Shown here piece by piece: positions 11,371 through 18,956 of a stretch of 37,836 nt of DNA. A model generated the notes under the pieces. That model was not told the origin of the DNA. It did no database searches and was given only the letters and a program-made list of their open reading frames with translations. Positions within the stretch are counted from its first letter, which is position 1, and the number at the start of each line of letters is the position of its first letter. The DNA lies in contig CADCIO010000052.1 of assembly GCA_902801475.1 (NCBI GenBank), forward strand, positions 1 through 37,836. Reading direction: 5' to 3'. This stretch comes from an uncultured Bacteroidales bacterium. Lineage in GTDB: Bacteria; Bacteroidota; Bacteroidia; Bacteroidales; Bacteroidaceae. Made by a program: the position numbers and the translations under genes.

Positions 11371-11789
11371 CTCTTGCACCGATTCATGCGCGAATCCTTT
11401 CTTTGCCGAACACGAATAACTCAAATTAACACGAATCTTCTAAATCCTCCAAATCCTTTCATCGGCCGCTTTAGCGGACTAGTTTATTTATTACGACTAA
11501 TCCGCGTTGCGGATGATTATGAAGATTGGATAGATTATTTTTCTGTTGTCAAGTAACTTTCACTTTTAGTTTTTTGTTGTTAGTTTTTAACTTTCATCGT
11601 TCGTTTTTAACCTTTTCGCACCCCATTTTAAATTGCCGTCGGCAATCCACCCTTTTGCCGTCACCTCTTTGATGCTTTGCCGTTAGCAATTTAAATCGTT
11701 GCCGTCGGGGCACTTTCCCTTGTCTTTTAGCCCCTTCGTGGTGGTCTTTAGGGCATTAGTAAGATATTCTTTAATTGCAGCAAAATAGA
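11371..11789. other. Gene-free stretch with small hairpins and short repeats
   Basis: No gene is seen. The stretch holds CACGAAT-type words, a CCGCTTTAGCGG hairpin, the second copy of the dispersed palindrome (11496-11536), a copy of the A/T-rich repeat also at 2115-2139 (here 11550-11574), and four GCCGT words at about 11635-11710. Two of those words sit in complementary TTTAAATTGC / GCAATTTAAA contexts. A small RNA is possible but no promoter is clear. Confidence 0.5.
11496..11536 (-). repeat. Dispersed palindromic extragenic repeat, copy 2
   Basis: The reverse complement of this segment matches 141-181 at about 32 of 41 positions. Both keep the stem ATCCGC/GCGGAT while the loop bases differ. 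Confidence 0.6.
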
Positions 11790-12094
11790 TTGGAAACGGA
11801 TAGGCTTCCGACGCCCTCAAAGGTTCGCAATGTCAGCAGACATCACCCCGATCAGTCAGCAGACAAAGCCCCACTTATTGACTATAGTCAGGCGAACCTC
11901 ACGACCAAAAAGGTTAAAAAGGTTAATTGGTTAATTTTTCAATTTTGAGCCGTGCGTGTACCTTATTATATATATTATATATTAGGTGTATATTACATAT
12001 ATAATATGTAATATACACCTAAAAGGACAGAACCCCCATCTTCCCCCAATTGAAAAACAAAAAATTAACCAATTAACCAATTAACCTTTTAACC
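11790..12094 (+). repeat. ~300-bp island-flanking repeat, copy A
   Basis: This non-coding element recurs in inverted orientation at 18957-19299 with very high identity. In order it contains TTGGAAACGGATAGGCTTCC, the 12-bp perfect palindrome TGACTATAGTCA (11879-11890), GGTTAA-type repeats, an A/T-rich hairpin (11984-12020), and direct repeats of AATTAACC at the right end. The GGTTAA repeats on the left complement the TTAACC repeats on the right, so the element is itself a foldback structure. No coding potential is seen. Confidence 0.85.
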
Positions 12095-12125
12095 TGGCTG
12101 ATGGTTCGATTCTTTTGGAAATAAA

Positions 12126-12159
12126 ATAGCCCACGCAACGAAAGTGTTGTGTGGGCTAT
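12126..12159 (-). terminator. Terminator of the four-gene nuclease/methylase cassette
   Basis: ATAGCCCACGCAAC and GTTGTGTGGGCTAT form a 14-bp stem with one G-T pair and a 6-nt loop. On the minus strand it follows the stop of the EVE-like gene by about 10 bp and runs into TTTTATTT. Confidence 0.85.
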
Positions 12160-12169
12160 CTGCTTTTTA

Positions 12170-13111
12170 TCAATCATCATCCTCATTCCATAGCTCAAGC
12201 AGCTTTTCTGCTATGTCGTTTGGAAGCAAGACACCAGAATGCCCTTTCGACCAGTCGAAAGAAGGAATGGCTGCCTTTAGTTTGTCAAGAGAGACAGAGG
12301 GGATTCCCCCTGGCGCCGCGGGATCGATGCATACCATATCCACATACATCCTCCGCTTAGTGCTACCATCCCAATCATCATCAGGGTAAGGATCTGTTAT
12401 AAATTGTCCAGTGAACACAATACCAGCCTTATCATCTCCAACTCGCATCATGTAGAACATGTCACCCCTTCGAGCCTCTTCCCATTCATAGATGCTCCAA
12501 TTCACAAAGAACATTCCATGGAACATATCAGCAAAACATTCTTCATAGTCCTTTTCCTTAAACGAACTGATTGATGGATTCCACCTCATCAGATAAGTTT
12601 TTTGTTCTTGTGGCAAAGGCACTATTTCAAAACTCATCGTCCAGATACAGCTATCGCCGTTGGGGTCTTCAACGATAGGCTTACCTGCACCTTGGTAATT
12701 GAAACGAGTACCAGGCTCTGTATCTATATCAATAATGCGTGAAAGGCAGCCTCCTTCGTCGCCAAGAATGGCTAAAAAGCCCAACGAAGGTCTTATAACG
12801 TACGGGAATTCTCCACCATTGTAAAAGTAGCAGCCATAATTTGTGTTTGGCGACTCTTCGACATCCAGAACTGGGTTCCCATCAACAATCTCTAGAAGCC
12901 CGTTCTGAGTCTGCTCATTGACTTCCACGCGAATATGCGTAATCTCTCCTGTACGTATCTTGTCAATTGTCTCGTTATCAACTTTGAGGGTAATAGCAAC
13001 CTCATTGATATCGAATTCCTCGTTTTCCTTTTCTGCTTTCATGGGCTTATTGTTTTGGGTGTTTCTTTTTTCATCGGCAAAGATAATGCTTTTATTTGAG
13101 AAACGTATCAT
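12170..13111 (-). CDS. EVE/PUA-like domain protein
   Basis: The 313-residue protein has an unrecognised N-terminal two thirds. Its C-terminal ~120 residues follow the layout of EVE-like (PUA-superfamily) modules: RGDMFYMMRVGDDKAGIVFTG, then DPYPDDDWDGS, YVDM, a loop, and HSGVLLPNDIAEKLLELW. EVE domains bind modified bases and are often attached to restriction nucleases, so a reader of methylated DNA is a reasonable inference. It is the last gene of the cassette. The chosen ATG overlaps the preceding stop as ATGA, which suggests translational coupling; an internal ATG at 13042 is an alternative. Domain identity rests on pattern recognition. Confidence 0.72.
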   Translation of the reverse strand: MIRFSNKSIIFADEKRNTQNNKPMKAEKENEEFDINEVAITLKVDNETIDKIRTGEITHIRVEVNEQTQNGLLEIVDGNPVLDVEESPNTNYGCYFYNGGEFPYVIRPSLGFLAILGDEGGCLSRIIDIDTEPGTRFNYQGAGKPIVEDPNGDSCIWTMSFEIVPLPQEQKTYLMRWNPSISSFKEKDYEECFADMFHGMFFVNWSIYEWEEARRGDMFYMMRVGDDKAGIVFTGQFITDPYPDDDWDGSTKRRMYVDMVCIDPAAPGGIPSVSLDKLKAAIPSFDWSKGHSGVLLPNDIAEKLLELWNEDDD

Positions 13112-14643
13112 TTTGGAAGGGAAATTCCTTTCACCTCTTCAGAGAACACGCGATAAAAGATAATAGTCTGCTCTACCATCCAGTCCAAAGCATCTTCCAG
13201 TTTAATGGAATCTGTCAAGTCTGTCTGATGATAAAATGCAATCGTCTTGTCCTTGGCCGTAGGATTGGCATCCCATATTGGCTCACATCCAAGTGCCTTG
13301 TTTATCTCATCGCGTCTGGCTTCCAGCGCAGGATAATACACATCGACCATTTGGTTCCTGATATACAACCTTACGCTCACAAAGTTCTTCTGGGTATTGC
13401 AGACATTGTTCAGCAAGATGTTCGAACGACCAATCCTCACATCATACCAGTTGTGGGGTTGTGGTGTCTGTAAGGTCGGAATCTTTCCCGTTGCCTCCAG
13501 TTTAGCCTTGAATTTCGTCCAGAACTCCAGTTGGAACTTGTGTGGGTCAGTTACCCTGTTTTCATCGAAACGGACTTCCGTCTTAGGGGAACCTTCATTA
13601 ACGCGGTATTCATTCAGCTCACGTCCGCTTTCATCCTTCCATGTACTCCAACCGTTGGCAGACCCTCCGACACAAAACACAGCAGCTCCGCTTGGAGTGT
13701 CGAACCGCACATCAGCCTTGACTATCCTCTCGCCATTGACCTCTTCCGTATACTCAGCCAATTGACGATCCCTTGTCTTCAGATTGGCATCTTTAAATTT
13801 ATCAAGGTGTACAGGATTCACTTTGCTGCCCTTCAACACCGTCAGCGATTGGTCAGATGTGTCGAAAAGCCCTTGTGCATAGGCATTCCTTGTCAACTGG
13901 CATTTCACGAGAGTGCTTTTCTGCTTCATTGGTTTCACCTTTACAGGTTCAACCTTGGGCTCAGGCTGTCTCGTACTATCTGTCGTAACGGTGAAGTGTA
14001 GTGTAGCCAGCATCGACTTGATTTCCTCCTCAGAGAAACTGTCACCGTATTTCTCCATCAGATAAGGCTTCAGACTTTCTGTTATCTGAGTCTGAGCATC
14101 AGCGATCAGACTTTCCTTAATCTTGTTCAGACTGGCCTGTCTCTGTATCTCTTTAATTCGTTCCTCACAGAAACCAACGATAGCATCACGGCTGAAGTTA
14201 TCCCTGAAGAAATTCTCCACAAACTTTGCTCCAAGCTTGTTGTCAATCTCCAAAGGAATCCTCATCACAGAAACAGCATCCTTGCTCTTCGGCTTGTCAT
14301 AGAACACTTCTATATGCTCGCCTATATAGATGCCCACATCCAGTTTCAGTTGACGCATATACGACTCCAATTGCACGCGCTCCCGTTCCGTTTGTGAGTG
14401 AACAGGCCGTTTCACCTCGATAACAAATTGCTCTTCGTTATCGCTTTTTATCAAGATGTCAGGTTGTATGAATTTACTGTTACCAATAGGGATATTAGGC
14501 TTGTGACATATCTCACCTTTATACATCATCCAGTTCAGCAATTGCAACTGATTCTCTATCAGGGTATGATAAGTATCCTCATCAACATCCTTCTTCTTAG
14601 CTTCGCATAGAACATATACGAACTGGTTCCATTTCTCTTGCAT
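13108..14643 (-). CDS. PD-(D/E)XK nuclease-like protein with DUF4357 and DUF4268 domains
   Basis: The 511-residue protein begins with a restriction-type nuclease domain resembling the type I HsdR N-terminus: E30, P61-D62, then E76-V-K78, and a Q91xxxY95 motif, all expected for PD-(D/E)XK enzymes. Around 255-347 a DUF4357-like segment includes SANGWSTWKDESGRELNEYR. Residues 370-505 match DUF4268: LEFWTKFKAKLEA, HNWYDVRIGRSNILLNN and the later IPI-like region. DUF4268 and DUF4357 commonly accompany restriction or defence nucleases. A DNA-cutting role is inferred; the catalytic residues look intact. The start is 11 bp after the DUF262 gene, and the end overlaps the next start. Confidence 0.82.
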   Translation of the reverse strand: MQEKWNQFVYVLCEAKKKDVDEDTYHTLIENQLQLLNWMMYKGEICHKPNIPIGNSKFIQPDILIKSDNEEQFVIEVKRPVHSQTERERVQLESYMRQLKLDVGIYIGEHIEVFYDKPKSKDAVSVMRIPLEIDNKLGAKFVENFFRDNFSRDAIVGFCEERIKEIQRQASLNKIKESLIADAQTQITESLKPYLMEKYGDSFSEEEIKSMLATLHFTVTTDSTRQPEPKVEPVKVKPMKQKSTLVKCQLTRNAYAQGLFDTSDQSLTVLKGSKVNPVHLDKFKDANLKTRDRQLAEYTEEVNGERIVKADVRFDTPSGAAVFCVGGSANGWSTWKDESGRELNEYRVNEGSPKTEVRFDENRVTDPHKFQLEFWTKFKAKLEATGKIPTLQTPQPHNWYDVRIGRSNILLNNVCNTQKNFVSVRLYIRNQMVDVYYPALEARRDEINKALGCEPIWDANPTAKDKTIAFYHQTDLTDSIKLEDALDWMVEQTIIFYRVFSEEVKGISLPK

Positions 14644-14654
14644 ATCAATATGGT

Positions 14655-15764
14655 TTATTTTGCTCCTTTTCTTCTGTTACATTCTCTACACAGCATCTGA
14701 CAGTTCTCAGCCGTCGTGATACCGCCGTCCTTCCATGGTGTGATATGGTCACCCTCCATTTCCTCCAATTCGAAGTGCTTGCCACATATAGGACAAATGC
14801 CACCTTGACGCTCGTAGGCTTCACGTTTCTGCTTCTTGTCGAAGGTTCGGAATGAGAGGTCACGCAGGTCACCGCTGAGCACATAGCTGTAGATGCCAGA
14901 TTTCTTCATGATCTCGTCATCTTCCATCATGTCATGTATGAGTTGTTCAAGCTTTGCTGTGTCGTAAATTTGTTCGTGGTAGGTGTCATAAAGCAAGCCC
15001 CAATCCAAACCTTTCATTTCCTTGCGATACTTGATGAATGTGGAGCGTACCCAAGTTACTATAGCTGAGAAATAAGCCCATAGTTGATTTGCATTAGCAT
15101 CGTCCTTGTGCTTCGACATATATTCGCTCACCTCCTTAATTCCTTCGCGCCGCGCTGCCCACTGGAATACAGTATGAAGATAAGCCTGTTCACGTGCAAC
15201 ACCATTCAATAAATCTGCGGCAATCTTATAGGCAGGACATCCGTCCTTGGAGAAATGCCTTCGTGCATCAGTAACGAATGGACCAACATATACAGCGTTC
15301 AACAGTTCTTGGTCAAGGAGCCGCTCACCAGCAATATTGATGACACGGAACCAATCAAGTTTTTCCTTGTCAGTACCTGTGCAGAAATAGACAGTCAGTT
15401 TATAATCCAAGAACTTCTGCTGTTCGTCGGGAGTGAGCGAACTGAAATACAGAATGCCGCGGTCTGGATCTTCGATATTAAACTCATGAGTGAAGTATTC
15501 ACATATAGAAAGTGTTCGCTGCTGACCGTCTATCATCTCATAGTTATCATTACCCACCACGCTCCAATACATAATGTTAAGCGGGAAACCTTTCAAGATA
15601 GTGTTTACAACCGCTTGCTTCTGCTTAGTCTCATAGCGGAATTCTCTTTGATATGGAGGACGAATGTCAAGACGTCCACCATATCCACGCACACCGTGAT
15701 CCGGGTCGTTCATATAGCCAGACACGAGGTCACGAACCATAATTGATTGCAGTTGTATATTCAT
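14655..15764 (-). CDS. DUF262 and HNH endonuclease domain protein (GmrSD-like)
   Basis: The 369-residue protein starts with a DUF262/ParB-like nucleotide-handling domain: RPPYQREFRYETKQKQAVVNTIL and the signature DGQQR at 79-83. Its C-terminus is an HNH nuclease: zinc cysteines C324xxC327 and C359xxC362, with D339-H340, N354 and a final NRRK. The combination is that of GmrSD-type type IV restriction enzymes, which use DUF262 to bind or hydrolyse nucleotide and HNH to cut modified DNA. Here it sits 3 bp after a methyltransferase gene, so it could instead be the cutter of a methylation-sensitive pair. Both motifs are complete. Confidence 0.88.
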   Translation of the reverse strand: MNIQLQSIMVRDLVSGYMNDPDHGVRGYGGRLDIRPPYQREFRYETKQKQAVVNTILKGFPLNIMYWSVVGNDNYEMIDGQQRTLSICEYFTHEFNIEDPDRGILYFSSLTPDEQQKFLDYKLTVYFCTGTDKEKLDWFRVINIAGERLLDQELLNAVYVGPFVTDARRHFSKDGCPAYKIAADLLNGVAREQAYLHTVFQWAARREGIKEVSEYMSKHKDDANANQLWAYFSAIVTWVRSTFIKYRKEMKGLDWGLLYDTYHEQIYDTAKLEQLIHDMMEDDEIMKKSGIYSYVLSGDLRDLSFRTFDKKQKREAYERQGGICPICGKHFELEEMEGDHITPWKDGGITTAENCQMLCRECNRRKGAK

Positions 15765-15767
15765 AGT

Positions 15768-16760
15768 CTATTGCTTTTTGCGGATGAGTATTCTTGAATA
15801 AGGGCATTTGTGTGTACTTCCAATTGTGTATGCCAAATCTGTACGCCCTCGATAGTTCTTCGTAACTCCAGCTTGCTTTGCCAAGTCACCACTACCAAGC
15901 CCTATTATCTCAAATTGGTCTGGATTAAATTTGTCTAAAAAAGAATCTGGAACCCCCATTATACCATCATAATCACAAGGTATATCTTCCGTCTTGCCTA
16001 CATCAATGGCATCGAAATTCTCGTAGTGTGGATAATCTTCTGGCGTATAATGTTTGTAGAGGATAAGGTTTTCATGACGTTTCTTGATTTCAAGATTTGT
16101 GAACCAATGAACTCCTGACACTCGTATCATCCCTTCTTTATGGTCACCTGCGGTTGCTTTATCCTCGTACTCTGATATAAAGTGTCCTGCGCCACCTTTG
16201 AAACCGTACCCCAGCCATACTTTATTTTCTTTTATCAAAGGAAATATTTCTTTGTAGTGGATGGCATTTTGATGTCCGATAATCAAGAACTTCTTCTCAT
16301 ACCTCATCAACTGTGCTACATATTCACGGAACAAGGAGAAGGGTGGATTGGTCACAACTATATCTGCTTGTTTAAGCAAATCAATGCACTCATGACTGCG
16401 AAAATCACCATCACCATTTAAGGGATGGATACCAATCTCTTCTGGGTCAGGTATGTTATTGCCATTCTTGTCACCATCGTATATCAGATAGATTGCCTGT
16501 TCGCTCTTGTTTTGGCTGAACAAGTCCATATTCTGATTCTTGTAGCAAGTGGTGATGAGTCGCTTCAATCCAAGGAACTCGAAATTATAAGCAAAGTATG
16601 TGAAAAAGTTGCTTACCCGTGGGTCATCACAGTTGCACAACACCGTCTTTCCTCGGAAATGTTCCCGATAGTGTCGCAACTCATTGTTGATGTCCTCCAG
16701 TTGCGTATAGAATTCGTCCTTCTTTGCCTCTTTGGCAGCATTTAGATTTTTGTTAGCCAT
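15768..16760 (-). CDS. EcoRI-family adenine-specific DNA methyltransferase
   Basis: The 330-residue protein resembles M.EcoRI, which methylates adenine in GAATTC. It starts MANKNLNAAKEAKKDEFYTQ, then has LCNCDDPRVSNFFTYF and the catalytic motif NPPF at 139-142 within VVTNPPFSLFREY. M.EcoRI is about the same length (326). An upstream in-frame GTG at 16787 exists, but the ATG at 16760 gives the family beginning. The target sequence here is unknown. The gene is visibly more A/T-rich than guaB or recQ, consistent with transfer. It is the first gene of the cassette and has a long structured leader. No EcoRI-type endonuclease gene is present. Confidence 0.92.
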   Translation of the reverse strand: MANKNLNAAKEAKKDEFYTQLEDINNELRHYREHFRGKTVLCNCDDPRVSNFFTYFAYNFEFLGLKRLITTCYKNQNMDLFSQNKSEQAIYLIYDGDKNGNNIPDPEEIGIHPLNGDGDFRSHECIDLLKQADIVVTNPPFSLFREYVAQLMRYEKKFLIIGHQNAIHYKEIFPLIKENKVWLGYGFKGGAGHFISEYEDKATAGDHKEGMIRVSGVHWFTNLEIKKRHENLILYKHYTPEDYPHYENFDAIDVGKTEDIPCDYDGIMGVPDSFLDKFNPDQFEIIGLGSGDLAKQAGVTKNYRGRTDLAYTIGSTHKCPYSRILIRKKQ

Positions 16761-16761
16761 A

Positions 16762-16799
16762 GATTGATAGTTGGTAATTATCAGCACCGACTATCAATC
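16762..16799 (-). promoter_or_regulatory. Hairpin abutting the methyltransferase start codon
   Basis: In the mRNA, GATTGATAGT (16799-16790) pairs perfectly with ACTATCAATC (16771-16762) across an 18-nt loop. The stem ends one nucleotide before the ATG at 16760. It would cover the region where ribosomes initiate. Confidence 0.75.
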
Positions 16800-16808
16800 G
16801 CTCTTGCC

Positions 16809-17069
16809 GCTGAACATAAAAAAGGCGTGATGCACCTTTTTGCGTTCAGCTTTGAGGCAGCCTCGGATGGAAACCTCAGGTCACTGTCAAGAATACACCA
16901 CGCTTTTAGCGTAAGTGCATTGCTATAATTAGTAACCTAAGATGTCCATACCGAACACCTTTCACATATTATTTCTGTGTTACGTTATTTCCAATAAGTT
17001 TCCGAGGCTTTTGGCTGAACGCGAAATAATAGCGAATGCTTAATTATGGTCGGGATTTCTCCCCCAACC
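16809..17069 (-). ncRNA. Structured leader RNA or independent small RNA
   Basis: Between the promoter and the methyltransferase gene lie several complementary segments, read here on the minus strand. GGTTGGG (17069-17063) pairs with CCCGACC (17054-17048). GCGTTCAGC (17022-17014) pairs with GCTGAACGC (16850-16842), enclosing GCCTCGG (17008-17002) with CCGAGGC (16866-16860). The middle arm at 16850-16842 can instead pair with GTTCAGC (16815-16809), forming a hairpin that encloses complementary A- and T-runs. Two mutually exclusive folds are typical of regulatory leaders. I do not recognise an RNA family, and no open frame explains the sequence. Confidence 0.5.
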
Positions 17070-17074
17070 GATGG

Positions 17075-17105
17075 CAAAAGTACGACAAATGTTTGGAACA
17101 GCAAA
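17075..17105 (-). promoter_or_regulatory. Promoter of the nuclease/methylase cassette
   Basis: On the minus strand a TTTG box (17105-17102) is followed after 19 bp by TACTTTTG (17082-17075). Transcription would start near 17068 and give a leader of about 300 nt before the methyltransferase ATG. Confidence 0.6.
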
Positions 17106-17149
17106 ACAAATCCTCTCTTTTTTCAATAAGGCATGACAAATCCACTCTT

Positions 17150-17243
17150 CAAAAACAAAAAATTAACCAATTAACCAATTAACTTTTTAACCATCGAAAA
17201 CGAAAAAATAACAAAATAACAAATAACAAAATAACCTTTTAAC
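17150..17243 (+). repeat. Partial third copy of the island repeat with AATTAACC-type units
   Basis: 17150-17191 matches the right end of copy A (about 12053-12094) with one difference, including three AATTAACC-type units. It continues into a second set of short repeats built on AACAAAATAAC, ending with CCTTTTAACC. It lies in the gap between the cassette promoter and the four-helix gene. Confidence 0.7.
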
Positions 17244-17858
17244 CATGAAAAAAGGTTGCCCTATCTTCACCGACTGGACAACGTTCTTTCCACATACGTC
17301 TCGTATGCTGCACGTAGGGTTTTCATGGGGGGGGGAAGTTCGAGGGGGCGAGCTTCCTGAGCGTCCAGCAGACGATGAAGTAGCAGGGCACTTCCTTCGT
17401 TCCACCGTTCGGCAGATTGTAGATTCTGGACAAGAGCTTAAATTTGAGCCCTTGCACTTTTTCCCACGCAGGCTCCATGTTTCGAATGGCCTGCCTTTGT
17501 GTCAATTGATGGGACACCGTTCCACTTTGTCTATCGTACAAAAACAAACATTAAGGGAGAAATTTTCATCAAACTATAAAATATGGATTCTGCAACCAGA
17601 ACATTTGCCCTCTTTTGAATAATGAATGGCGCTTTTCCACATAGTCAATACATTATTTCATTAAAACCCTTGGTACAAAATCACCAAACTTATCCCCCAA
17701 CTTTTTTCATAAATAGGGATTTTCCCACTAAAGTGCCAATCCTTAAAAACTTCACAAAATCGTAAAATACACAAATGCACGAGTATTTCTCAGCAGAGGC
17801 AGGTTCTTTGGCAATAAGGATGGGTTATTTGGAAAGGTAATGGTACGCCGTTTCGAGG
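17244..17858. other. Gap with no recognisable gene
   Basis: Both strands have open stretches of up to ~125 codons (17245-17622 forward, 17323-17547 reverse), but neither product shows a family I recognise and they overlap in opposite directions. A run of G at about 17329-17337 could slip. The reverse-strand peptide containing QRQAIRNMEPAWEKVQG looks slightly more protein-like and may be a remnant of a mobile-element gene. The remaining part is A/T-rich with no clear feature. Confidence 0.4.
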
Positions 17859-18557
17859 TTAACAAGGGTTTTGAGTATTCGGAGTATTTGGATGATTCTG
17901 AATGTTCTGAGGGGGCTGTTGATTCGGAAGGTTCTGATGATTCAGACCATTCCTGTAATTGATCCTGCTTTGGAACATGCGTTCTTTGATTCCACCTTCT
18001 TTTACAAAGCGGTCCTGCATGGTAGCCAACAGTTTGTGGAGCATATACATCGCCTGATGGATGAGGGTGATGCAAAGATTGGCAATTTCCTCATCATTCA
18101 TGCGCTGTATCTTTTCTGCATAGTCTTTCTTTATCTGCTCACTTCGAGCATATTGTCGCATCTTCTCGTATCTGGGATGGAGATTGCCCCATTGCTCCAG
18201 ATTGCGCACACGCAAGTAGTCCTCGTAGTCATCGAGCAGTTCCTCCAAGCTTGCCTTCGCTACATTGGTCAGTTTTATCTCGGTCTCGCTGGAAGTGGCA
18301 GCAGCCTGATTGCCCTCGGCAATGTTCTGCTTGCCAGAACGGGCTGCCTGCACCATCTGATCAATCGTGCGGTCACCTTTCTGCAAATAATGCTGGGTAA
18401 AATAAAAGGTAATGTCATATATCATTTCTGTCACCTGATAAACCCGCAGGTGGCGATAATGACCATGTTGAGGAAGAAAGGTTATTTTTTGACCCTGATC
18501 ATTCTGAGTGCTCTGAGAATTCTGAGAATTCTGATTATTCTGACTATTCTGATTCAT
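17859..18557 (-). CDS. Four-helix-bundle (S23/IVP-like) protein with Q/N-rich tails
   Basis: The 232-residue protein has a central four-helix-bundle region of the 23S rRNA-intervening-sequence (S23) type: LRVYQVTEMIYDITFYF, then DRTIDQMVQAARSGKQNIAEG, then TKLTNVAKASLEELLDDYEDYL-like helices. It resembles the four-helix-bundle suffix proteins of Bacteroidetes, whose function is not known; related bundles bind nucleic acid or act as accessory proteins of diversity-generating elements. The first ~23 residues (QN-x repeats) and the last ~25 (QN/PN-x repeats) are low complexity and encoded by 9-bp tandem repeats. It has its own promoter and lies inside the repeat-flanked island. The start ATG follows the promoter by about 30 bp. 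Confidence 0.85.
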   Translation of the reverse strand: MNQNSQNNQNSQNSQSTQNDQGQKITFLPQHGHYRHLRVYQVTEMIYDITFYFTQHYLQKGDRTIDQMVQAARSGKQNIAEGNQAAATSSETEIKLTNVAKASLEELLDDYEDYLRVRNLEQWGNLHPRYEKMRQYARSEQIKKDYAEKIQRMNDEEIANLCITLIHQAMYMLHKLLATMQDRFVKEGGIKERMFQSRINYRNGLNHQNLPNQQPPQNIQNHPNTPNTQNPC

Positions 18558-18586
18558 CTTCCCATATAGGTTTTGTTTTCACATTG

Positions 18587-18594
18587 CAAAGGTA
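18587..18594 (-). promoter_or_regulatory. Promoter -7 element of the four-helix gene
   Basis: TACCTTTG on the minus strand lies about 30 bp before the ATG at 18557. A clear -33 TTTG at the usual distance is not seen. Confidence 0.6.
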
Positions 18595-18956
18595 CAAAGT
18601 TTTTTCAAAAAGAGTGTAAAGTGGAGATGGCAAATGGGGTGTTTTGCTTGCTTTTCTTTATTTTTTTCAAAAAAGTGTCACTTTTTTTCAACTTTCACAG
18701 TTGGCAAAAATTGAAGTGATCACGAAGAGGACCCGCTCCTAAGATACATGATTTTTCATGTTTTCAGTGCTTGGATCAGGGTCGTTTTTTGGGGTGTAAC
18801 CCCTCAAATTCACTATCAGAGGGTGTGTTTTTGGCTGTCTAAAGGTACAAAAATGAGGGGGTGAAGAGGGGAAAGAACGCCTTCTTTGCTGTTCCTATCA
18901 AGTTGGGATTGTTTTGTAACTTGTTGATATACTATTAAATAAGCACTGTTTTGTTT
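18595..18956. other. Gene-free A/T- and T-tract-rich stretch
   Basis: No gene is seen between the four-helix promoter and repeat copy B. The stretch has T-runs, short complementary words such as GGGTGTAACCCC, and A/G-rich segments. It may be the remains of a mobile-element upstream region, but nothing identifies it. Confidence 0.4.

Noticed and set aside
12054..12094. AATTAACC units as a CRISPR-like array
   Set aside because: The units are 8 bp and contiguous without spacers, and no cas gene is present.
12100..12120. tRNA T-arm-like GGTTCGATTC
   Set aside because: No acceptor, D or anticodon stems can be formed around it.
16809..17069. Retron or HEARO/omega RNA
   Set aside because: There is no reverse transcriptase or IscB-like gene nearby; the HNH protein is of the DUF262 type. 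I keep only 'structured leader'.
17323..17547. Reverse open frame of 74 codons (QRQAIRNMEPAWEKVQG...)
   Set aside because: It looks somewhat protein-like and may be a mobile-element remnant, but starts at TTG or later, lacks a promoter and could not be assigned.
17245..17622. Forward open frame of 125 codons starting right after CCTTTTAACC
   Set aside because: The product has no recognisable family and a composition like chance sequence; an opposite open frame overlaps it. I describe the stretch as a gap.
17752..18075. Reverse open frame rich in Ser/Glu repeats
   Set aside because: It is the out-of-frame reading of the 9-bp repeats in the tail of the four-helix gene.
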